From Rhodospirillales bacterium (lineage in GTDB: Bacteria > Pseudomonadota > Alphaproteobacteria > Rhodospirillales > Casp-alpha2), in the NCBI GenBank assembly GCA_018664265.1, contig JABJOR010000098.1, forward strand, positions 1 through 21,365: a stretch of 21,365 nt of DNA. Reading direction: 5' to 3'. This document shows, one piece after another, positions 15,553 to 21,365 of the stretch. A model generated the notes under the pieces. That model had not been told where the DNA came from and did not search any database. It saw nothing but the letters and a program-made list of their open reading frames with translations. How positions within the stretch are numbered: position 1 is the stretch's first letter; every line of letters begins with the position of its first letter. Made by a program: the position numbers and the translations under genes.

Positions 15553-16086
15553 TTATTCTTCCTCCCCGTGAATGGCGCTGTGATATTCCACAGGGAATGG
15601 CATGTGATGCCCGGTCATCAGGGCAATGATATCGGCTATATATTGCAGACTTAATAACCCAATCCCGAGAGGGATAGAGATGTACGGTATCCATAACGGT
15701 AAAGACCAAACGGTGTCGGTCCTCCAACCATTGACAAGGGCTTCATAAAACAGCTCAAAGCCTTTCCAGGTCAAGGCTGCGCAAAACACAAAGCCAAGGA
15801 TGCTGGCAACATAAGATAGGATCAACTTGCCCCGGTCACCGAGATAATGCGGCAACAAATCAACGTTCACGTGGCCCTTGATCAACAACACATAGGGACT
15901 GCCTATAAACGTTGAGGCCACAAGCGAATAAATAACAAACTCAGTTTGCCAGATTGTCGATGCGTTCAGGAAATACCGCATCACAACCATCTGACACACG
16001 ACAAGAATAGCCGCGCCGACAAGCAAGGCCGCGAAAACGCCACAAGCCTTTGAAATATAATAAATTAAATGGATAAAACTTCGCAA
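15553..16086 (-). CDS. dctQ: TRAP transporter small permease DctQ
   Basis: DctQ is the small four-helix membrane subunit that partners DctM. The protein of about 177 residues has four hydrophobic spans, the conserved QTEFVIYSLVASTFIGSPYVLLIKGHVNVDLLP, and WSLPLWIPYISIPLGIGLLSLQY before the last span. No ATG opens the frame. TTG at 16092 and TTG at 16086 are the candidates. GGGGGA lies only about 2 bases before the first and 7 bases before the second, so I choose 16086. It follows dctP after a strong hairpin. Confidence 0.88.
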   Translation of the reverse strand: MRSFIHLIYYISKACGVFAALLVGAAILVVCQMVVMRYFLNASTIWQTEFVIYSLVASTFIGSPYVLLIKGHVNVDLLPHYLGDRGKLILSYVASILGFVFCAALTWKGFELFYEALVNGWRTDTVWSLPLWIPYISIPLGIGLLSLQYIADIIALMTGHHMPFPVEYHSAIHGEEE

Positions 16087-16135
16087 AGTCAATTTCCCCC
16101 GTAATGATAAATGCCAGAATGGCGGGGCATAAAGA

Positions 16136-16169
16136 AAACCCGGAAAGCCGTTTATTGCTTTCCGGGTTT
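16136..16169 (-). terminator. Terminator or attenuator between dctP and dctQ
   Basis: AAACCCGGAAAGC and GCTTTCCGGGTTT form a perfect 13-bp stem with an 8-base loop, beginning 8 bp beyond the dctP stop and ending in TTTTC on the minus strand. It would lower read-through into dctQM, giving more binding protein than permease, and may also guard the dctP message 3' end. Confidence 0.85.
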
Positions 16170-16177
16170 AATAGTCT

Positions 16178-17182
16178 TTAGTCTACTGCAAGAGCTTTTG
16201 CGATCAGCTCTTTTCCGCCCTCAACCTTCTCTGAGAAGATCTTGTAGGAAGTTTCCTGGGCAATCGCTTTCCAGGCTGCGGCCTGTTCAGCGGTCATTTC
16301 CACGACTTCAACGCCAGCTTTTGTGTAGGCGTCGACCATTTTGGTATCTAGGCCAGCAGCTTTTTCTGTCATGTACGCTTCAGCAACTTTACCAGCAGCT
16401 TTCAGAGCATCCTGCTGAGCGCTGTTAAGCTTGTCCCAGCTTTTCTTGGACATCAGGATTGGTTCGTACATGAACCACAGAGCGTAAGCACCCGGAGCTG
16501 TCAGGCATTTGACCTGCTCGTAAATACGGTAGGAAACGAAGCTGCCTGAGCTTGTGTTGGCTGCATCAAGCACGCCGGTTTGCATAGCCTGATAAATGGC
16601 TGAGCTTGGCATGGATGAAATAGAAGCACCGGCACCAACCAGCATCTGCTCGAAAGCAGGACCGGCAGCACGAGTAACCTGGCCTTTCATGGTATCAGGA
16701 CCAAGAATACAGTTTTTCTTGGACGCAAAACCACCGGCGAGCCAGGCATCAGAAAGCACAACCACGCCAGCGTCATTGATGATCTTTTTGATATCATCCA
16801 TGAACGGTGAACTGTTCAAACGCAAGGCATGCTCGTGGTTTTTGACCAGACCAGGCATCAAGGTTGCACTGAATTGCGGGTGACGACCACTGGCATAATC
16901 AAGTGGGAAAGCGGAAATATCCAGCTGTCCTTTAACCATGGCGCCCCACTGTTCTTTTGGCTTGAACAATGATTTACCAGGATAGACTTTGATATCCAGA
17001 CCGACATTGGCTGCGGCAACTTCCTTGGCGATAATCTGCACCATTTCATCGCGGGCATCGCCCTTGCCACCGGGCCACTGGTGTGAGGCCTTCAGGGTTT
17101 CAGCAGAAGCAGCACCAACCAGTCCGAGCGTAGATATCGCCAGAACAGAGGCACTCATGAATTTTTTGGTAAAGAATGACAT
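16178..17182 (-). CDS. dctP: TRAP transporter substrate-binding protein DctP
   Basis: This is the periplasmic solute receptor of the TRAP system. A Sec signal peptide (MSFFTKKFMSASVLAISTLGLVGAASA) is cut before ETLKASHQW. The mature protein follows the DctP pattern: GGKGDARDEMVQIIAKEV, then AMVKGQLDISAFPLDY. GQVTRAAG carries Arg171, which aligns with the conserved Arg that grips carboxylate ligands in most family members. MPSSAIYQAMQTGVLDAANTS follows. At 334 residues the length is normal. The ATG at 17182 follows GGGAG. An own promoter and hairpin leader lie upstream. The ligand cannot be assigned; the conserved Arg suggests a compound with a carboxylate. Confidence 0.92.
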   Translation of the reverse strand: MSFFTKKFMSASVLAISTLGLVGAASAETLKASHQWPGGKGDARDEMVQIIAKEVAAANVGLDIKVYPGKSLFKPKEQWGAMVKGQLDISAFPLDYASGRHPQFSATLMPGLVKNHEHALRLNSSPFMDDIKKIINDAGVVVLSDAWLAGGFASKKNCILGPDTMKGQVTRAAGPAFEQMLVGAGASISSMPSSAIYQAMQTGVLDAANTSSGSFVSYRIYEQVKCLTAPGAYALWFMYEPILMSKKSWDKLNSAQQDALKAAGKVAEAYMTEKAAGLDTKMVDAYTKAGVEVVEMTAEQAAAWKAIAQETSYKIFSEKVEGGKELIAKALAVD

Positions 17183-17202
17183 TCGTTATTTTCTCCCGTT
17201 GC

Positions 17203-17224
17203 ATCTACCTCTTTGTGGGTAGAT
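17203..17224 (-). promoter_or_regulatory. Hairpin or operator-like palindrome in the dctP leader
   Basis: ATCTACC (17203-17209) and GGTAGAT (17218-17224) are exact complements 8 bases apart, just downstream of the predicted -10. It could be a repressor site or a 5' stabilising hairpin. Confidence 0.5.
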
Positions 17225-17241
17225 ATAGTTAAGCAGTGGGC

Positions 17242-17270
17242 ATAATATGTCGCTCTCACCTATTTTCCAA
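17242..17270 (-). promoter_or_regulatory. Sigma70-type promoter for dctP
   Basis: On the minus strand TTGGAA (17270-17265) is followed by a 17-bp spacer and TATTAT (17247-17242), about 60 bp before the dctP start. It lies between the hydrolase stop and dctP, so the TRAP operon can be expressed separately from the genes before it. Confidence 0.65.
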
Positions 17271-17292
17271 GACATGTTTGTCGAATTAGCTG

Positions 17293-18513
17293 TTAATGTC
17301 CGGTCAGTTCACGAGTAATGGCATTCAACACATCGACCTCATCGAGAAAGTATTCCAGGTTTAGAAAGTCAGGCCATGTTGAAAGCCCAACTGCCACCAG
17401 ATTGTTCAAAGCATCGATATAAATTGACTGACCAAACACACCGCGCGCATTGATCAGTTGGCGTTCTGTATCAAGAACCCAAAACTGGTTTTTGTAAGCC
17501 CCACGGGGAAAATGATCCAGGTTAGGATAATTCTTGAAGGCGTCCATATCGCCGTCCTGAAGGGTTTCACGGACCCATTCAGCGGGTACAAGCTGACGAT
17601 CCCCCACCTTGCCTTTGTTCGCATAAAGCAGGCCGACCCTGGCAAAATCACGCAAAGTCGCATTAAAGCCACCTTCTGCGAGTGCATATCCACCCTGGTC
17701 AACTGTATAGAGTGCATCATGTTCCGCCCCCATAGGCTGCCATAGCTCCTCACTGACGATCTGTGCCAGGCGCTTTCCAGTGGCACGTTCCATAACCCAT
17801 GCCATCACATCGGTTTCAATGGAGCGGTACTGAAAATAACCGCCATGATCTCGTTCTTTTGTCAGCGTCGCCGGAATATCCTGCATGGCTGTTGGAAACC
17901 CGTCGCGCATCGGCTTCCAGCCACTGGCCACATCAACCTTGCCAATATCAGAATCTGGATCGGTATATTCCTCACCAAATTTAACACCGCTGCGCATATC
18001 CATAACGTGGCGCAAGGGAGCGTCACCATATCCAGAGTTTTTCAGTTCTGGAATAAGATCACCGATAAACGCGTCACGATCTATTTCCCCACGCCCGATG
18101 AGAATACCGCAAGCCGTCGCCGTAACCGATTTTGCCACTGATTGGGAAAGATGCAGGGTCGATGGCATCATATCATTGAGATAGCACTCGTAAACCACTT
18201 CGTTGTTATGAATGACAATAAAACCGTCCGTATAAGTATTCAGTAAAGTATCCATAACCGTGCTGTCACGACCATCGCGTTCATGGCGCACAGGCAGCGC
18301 ATCGAAATCCTGTTGGGCCTCAGGCAACGTTGAGGCAGGCCCGTTGCCTTTTGACACACTGATGGTGGGTAAAACTTCACGAACATGCTGGAAAGCCCAT
18401 CTGTTATAGGGTGGACGGTCCCAGTTTTCATGGGTAATACGCTTATCCGGTGGTGGTGGAGAGCCAACCATAATCCCCATCTCGCGCGCTGTTTTTGGCG
18501 TGCCCGACATCAT
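17293..18513 (-). CDS. Serine hydrolase of the class C beta-lactamase / NylB fold
   Basis: This is a COG1680-type serine hydrolase of 406 residues. SQSVAKS supplies the nucleophile Ser125 and base Lys128 (SxxK). YFQYRSIETDVMAWVMERATG (Tyr229 region) fits the F-x-Y-x-S block of 6-aminohexanoate-dimer hydrolase (NylB) relatives, and MDMRSGVKFGEEY is the usual motif between them. There is no signal peptide, so it should act in the cytoplasm, unlike true beta-lactamases. It lies between an ABC importer for cationic amines (upstream, behind a terminator) and the TRAP operon. A plausible role is to split an amide or ester brought in by one of them, which is inference. The start at tandem ATGs (18513/18510) follows GGA. 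Antibiotic resistance is not implied. Confidence 0.85.
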   Translation of the reverse strand: MMSGTPKTAREMGIMVGSPPPPDKRITHENWDRPPYNRWAFQHVREVLPTISVSKGNGPASTLPEAQQDFDALPVRHERDGRDSTVMDTLLNTYTDGFIVIHNNEVVYECYLNDMMPSTLHLSQSVAKSVTATACGILIGRGEIDRDAFIGDLIPELKNSGYGDAPLRHVMDMRSGVKFGEEYTDPDSDIGKVDVASGWKPMRDGFPTAMQDIPATLTKERDHGGYFQYRSIETDVMAWVMERATGKRLAQIVSEELWQPMGAEHDALYTVDQGGYALAEGGFNATLRDFARVGLLYANKGKVGDRQLVPAEWVRETLQDGDMDAFKNYPNLDHFPRGAYKNQFWVLDTERQLINARGVFGQSIYIDALNNLVAVGLSTWPDFLNLEYFLDEVDVLNAITRELTGH

Positions 18514-18545
18514 AAATGTTCCAATATTTTAAAAAAAAGGTAATA

Positions 18546-18581
18546 AACAGGGCCGGAGGCACGTTGGCGACCGGCCCTGTT
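18546..18581 (-). terminator. Terminator between the ABC binding protein and the hydrolase gene
   Basis: AACAGGGCCGG and CCGGCCCTGTT form an 11-bp perfect stem with a 14-base loop. On the minus strand it ends in TTATTACC and eight T. It lies 20 bp after the binding-protein stop. Some read-through into the hydrolase gene may occur. Confidence 0.85.
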
Positions 18582-18601
18582 CATTCTATTGGCTAAACAG
18601 C

Positions 18602-19645
18602 CTACTTCTGTAATTCCGTCCAAATCGCTGTGTAATATCCCTGAGCTTCTGGCTCACAGGAAGGTACAAAGTGACCTGATTTAAGGAATTCAGGAGGGAT
18701 CACAACCTCAGGAGCGGTTGCCATGTCTTCAGGCATGAACGGCACAGAACCCTTGACGCCATTGGCATACCGCGCAAAGGCTGAAATCAAAGCAGCATTC
18801 TCAGGTACCATGATGAAGTTCATGAACGTTTTTGCATTTTCTACGTTCTTGGCATCCTTCAAGATCGCCACACTGTCCATCCACAGAGAATACCCTTCTT
18901 TAGGATAGCCGAAGTGCACGTTCGGGTTCTGAAGGCGAGCCCGGAAAGAGGCACCATTCCAGTAGAGAGAAGCAGCAAGATCACCGCCTGCGATTTTTTC
19001 AATAACGCCATATTCCATGGACAACCATTTGGTTTTGGCATTAATCAATAAGTCGCGGGCTTTCTTTAAAGCCGCTTTGTCGAGGGTGCATGGCTCGCTG
19101 CCAATATAACGAAGCGCCATACCGACAACATCAGCCATCTCTGGTGCAACATTGATCTTTCCTACCAGTTCAGCAGGAGGATCAAAAATTATGGATGAGG
19201 TGTTTATATCACCACTATAGACGGCGGTGTCGAGCATAATACCAACACTTCCCCACTGCCATGGCACGGTGTAATGACGGCCTGGATCCCAGTCTACGTC
19301 TTGCCAGATTTCTTCAAGATTTTTGAAGTTGGACATCTGATCGGGGCGTGCCTCGAGCAACAGGCCTTCTTTGATCCAGATAGGAACATAGTTTGACGAT
19401 GGCACAACCATATCGAAGCCATGGCCGCCGACTTTAACTTTGGCGAGGGCGCTATCGTTATCATCGTAATCGGTGATAATAACTTTAATACCGGTTTCTG
19501 CTTCAAACTTTGTAATAAGTTCAGGGTTCGTGTAGTTACCCCAGTTGAAGAGGTTTAGCTCTCCACTTGCTTTTGCAATTCCTGCTACTCCACTGGTCAA
19601 CGCGAAAGCGAGACCTGCGGCTACAGCTGTTAGTTTCCACTTCAT
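18602..19645 (-). CDS. PotD/PotF-like ABC transporter substrate-binding protein
   Basis: This is a periplasmic binding protein of the spermidine/putrescine family. The signal peptide MKWKLTAVAAGLAFALTSGVAGIAKA is followed by GELNLFNWGNYTNPELITKFEAETGIKV, the family's opening block, then GFDMVVPSSNYVPIWIKEGLL and VPWQWGSVGIMLD. LYWNGASF and YSLWMDSVAILKDAKN correspond to the ligand-pocket strands of PotF. From memory of PotF, the Asp three residues after the pocket Trp appears to be Ala here (WNGA), so the ligand may not be plain putrescine. At 347 residues the length is normal. The ATG follows AGGAGG. It ends an apparent operon after the two permease genes. Confidence 0.88.
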   Translation of the reverse strand: MKWKLTAVAAGLAFALTSGVAGIAKASGELNLFNWGNYTNPELITKFEAETGIKVIITDYDDNDSALAKVKVGGHGFDMVVPSSNYVPIWIKEGLLLEARPDQMSNFKNLEEIWQDVDWDPGRHYTVPWQWGSVGIMLDTAVYSGDINTSSIIFDPPAELVGKINVAPEMADVVGMALRYIGSEPCTLDKAALKKARDLLINAKTKWLSMEYGVIEKIAGGDLAASLYWNGASFRARLQNPNVHFGYPKEGYSLWMDSVAILKDAKNVENAKTFMNFIMVPENAALISAFARYANGVKGSVPFMPEDMATAPEVVIPPEFLKSGHFVPSCEPEAQGYYTAIWTELQK

Positions 19646-19679
19646 TTGAAATCCTCCTGTTTGATAGTGGTTATTGAAT

Positions 19680-20534
19680 TTATTGTGTTTTCTTATTGTT
19701 ATTATTTTTCTTATTTAGGAAAAAGAGAACTGTTACGATCGCTACCGACACCGCCAAAAGAACCGATGATATCGCGTTAACCTCGGGCGTGATGACGCGG
19801 CGCAATTGACCGAGCATATAAGTTGGCAATGTATTCTGACCAGATGACTTGACCAACTGCGTGATAACCACGTCATCTAATGAAATGACGAAGGCCAACA
19901 TTAGTCCAGCCAGAATGCCTGGCCAAATCAGCGGCAAGGTTATCCGACGAAATGTCATCCACCGAGTTGCATAGAGATCAGCTGCAGCGACTTCCAGCGT
20001 CTTATCCATACCTTCCAGCCGTGCCCGGATAGGCAGATAGGCAAACGGAATACAAAAAGCGCTATGCGCAATAATAAGGTACGCCATCCCGTGGTAGTCG
20101 GTCGCCTGCTTGATCCCGGCAAACAAAATGAGCAAAGCAACAGCCGTAACGATTTCCGGCACCATCAACGGTTGATTGATCATCGCGTAAATGGCGGTCA
20201 ATCCCCTGTAGGGTCTGGTGCGTGTGGTTCCCAGCGCTGCCAGTGTTGCAAGAAAGGTTGAAATAAGTGCTGCCGAAATCGCCAGGTAAAGTGAGCGGAT
20301 CGTCGCATCCATAACCATTTCGTTTTCCCATGCGGCCACATACCAACGAAAGGAAAAACCCTCCCAAAAAGCAAGTGAGGAGCCAGCATTAAACGAATAG
20401 AAAACAAGTGGCAGCAGAGGAGCATAGAGCAAGAAGAAACAAATTATCGCCATTGTCGTAAAACCCGTTTGGGTTTTCACAGAGAAAGGTCGACGACGCA
20501 TTATCGATTGGCCCGGGTTGCTACTATTGGTCAT
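19680..20534 (-). CDS. PotI/PotC-like ABC permease
   Basis: This is an inner-membrane permease with about six spans. The family loop EVAAADLYATRWMTFRRITLPLIWPGI (about residues 181-207) is the EAA motif that contacts the ATPase. LMVPEIVTAVALLILF and LAFVISLDDVVITQLV are typical of PotI/PotC. The frame can open at GTG 20540, but GGGAGG lies 5 bases before ATG 20534, so I choose that start. It overlaps the preceding permease gene by 11 bp, which points to coupled translation. The tail is unusually Asn/Lys rich. Confidence 0.9.
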   Translation of the reverse strand: MTNSSNPGQSIMRRRPFSVKTQTGFTTMAIICFFLLYAPLLPLVFYSFNAGSSLAFWEGFSFRWYVAAWENEMVMDATIRSLYLAISAALISTFLATLAALGTTRTRPYRGLTAIYAMINQPLMVPEIVTAVALLILFAGIKQATDYHGMAYLIIAHSAFCIPFAYLPIRARLEGMDKTLEVAAADLYATRWMTFRRITLPLIWPGILAGLMLAFVISLDDVVITQLVKSSGQNTLPTYMLGQLRRVITPEVNAISSVLLAVSVAIVTVLFFLNKKNNNNKKTQ

Positions 20535-21365
20535 GAGCACCTCCCGACTTTCCAGCGCTTCGTACGTAAAAGAGCATGGCGATCATCACCAGCACCAGGA
20601 GTGTCAAGGACAGGGCTGAGCCTAATGGCCAGTTTCGCCCCTGGCCGAACTGGAGTCCAATCAGGTTGCCCAGCATCATATTCTTCCCACCGCCCAAAAT
20701 TCGCGGTGTAACGTAAGCACCAAGTGAAGGAATGAAAACAAGGATTGACCCTGCAATAATTCCCGGCTTGACGAGCGGCACAATGATCCGCTTGAGGACT
20801 CTGAAACGAGTCGCATAAAGATCATATCCAGCCTCAACCAGCCGAAAGTCCAGCTTTTCCATTGATGCATATATGGGCAACACCATCAATGGCAGATATA
20901 CGTAGGTCATCCCGATCATGACAGCGAAGTCGGTAAACATGATCTGGATCGGCGCATCGATTAATCCATACGATGTGAGGAACGTGTTTAGAACACCCTG
21001 ATTACGGATCAATTCCATAACAGCAAACGTGCGGATCAGCAGGTTGGTCCAAAACGGGATCGTAACAATAAACAGCCAGAGATTGCGTTTGTCCGGAGCG
21101 CGGGTCGCGATAAAATAGGCGGTCGGAAATCCAAAAAGAAAACATGTGAAGGTCGTCATCAAGGAAAGTTTAACGGACCGCCAGAGGATCGAAACATGGG
21201 CATCCGCAATCGACATGGTATCATCGAATATATCACGCTGCATGAAGACGTTGAGCCAACCGTCTGTGGAAAATTCCCATTCCACCCCACCGTAAGGGCC
21301 GGCAGTCAAAAAGGAATAGACCAGCATAATCAACAACGGTCCAGATGCTGCGCAAACAAGAAGAA
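20524..21365 (-). CDS. PotH/PotB-like ABC permease, 5' end beyond window
   Basis: This is the partner permease of the same ABC importer. The frame is open through the right edge (...LLVCAASGPLLIMLVYSFLTAGPYGGVEW), so the first part of the first membrane span and the start codon are outside. The EAA loop is RLVEAGYDLYATRFRVLKRIIVPLVKPGI, and IPSLGAYVTPRILGGGKNMMLGNLI is the PotH/PotB signature near the end. An ATPase gene (PotG/PotA-like) is expected further right. Confidence 0.9.
   Translation of the reverse strand, partial: LLVCAASGPLLIMLVYSFLTAGPYGGVEWEFSTDGWLNVFMQRDIFDDTMSIADAHVSILWRSVKLSLMTTFTCFLFGFPTAYFIATRAPDKRNLWLFIVTIPFWTNLLIRTFAVMELIRNQGVLNTFLTSYGLIDAPIQIMFTDFAVMIGMTYVYLPLMVLPIYASMEKLDFRLVEAGYDLYATRFRVLKRIIVPLVKPGIIAGSILVFIPSLGAYVTPRILGGGKNMMLGNLIGLQFGQGRNWPLGSALSLTLLVLVMIAMLFYVRSAGKSGGAHDQ

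Noticed and set aside
17293..18513. Calling the hydrolase a beta-lactamase resistance gene
   Set aside because: It has no export signal and matches NylB-type esterase/amidase motifs more than class C beta-lactamases such as AmpC.

Overview
Mid-GC chromosome segment that looks alphaproteobacterial, probably a marine Rhodospirillales-like organism. This rests on gene content only: a TorT/TorS/TorR/TorA system, a TRAP transporter operon and an alphaproteobacterial-type tRNA-Thr end. The genus cannot be read from the sequence.

Layout, left to right. (1) 1-472: the start of an IS21-family istA gene reading off the left edge, apparently inserted into the 5' end of an older IS1182-like transposase gene. 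(2) 550-8265: a TMAO respiration locus. torT (-) and torS (+) diverge from a gap of about 21 bp. torS and torR converge with a 28-bp overlap. torR (-) and torA (+) diverge from a 172-bp region that holds TorR-box-like decamers and a TATAAT. TorT (periplasmic binding protein) and TorS (hybrid sensor kinase) should sense TMAO and signal to TorR, which switches on torA. TorA carries a C-terminal CxxCH cytochrome c-like module. No torC or torD gene lies in the window. (3) 8276-13114: a pile of mobile elements. These are an IS200-like element with a 28-bp perfect hairpin over its transposase start, an IS91-like unit (tyrosine recombinase with an in-frame TAG, then a Y2 transposase with a frameshift), and an IS1182-like element whose transposase is split by a 35-bp palindrome-containing insertion. 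(4) 13314-13580: a peculiar tRNA-like gene with anticodon UAU and a long variable arm, a structured spacer, then the isolated 3' half of a tRNA-Thr(GGU), which looks like an attachment-site remnant marking an island edge. (5) 13595-21365: a minus-strand set of transport genes. In transcription order it holds two PotH/PotI-like ABC permeases, a PotD/PotF-like binding protein, a terminator, a cytoplasmic SxxK serine hydrolase (NylB/class C beta-lactamase fold), then a TRAP operon (dctP, terminator hairpin, dctQ, dctM) and a LysE/RhtB exporter.

The simplest reading is that the left 13.5 kb, including the tor locus, belongs to or was assembled beside an element integrated at tRNA-Thr, and that the transport operons to the right are the original flank. 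The most unusual items are the UAU long-arm tRNA beside the att remnant, the TorA-cytochrome fusion without torC, and the hairpin over the IS200 transposase start.
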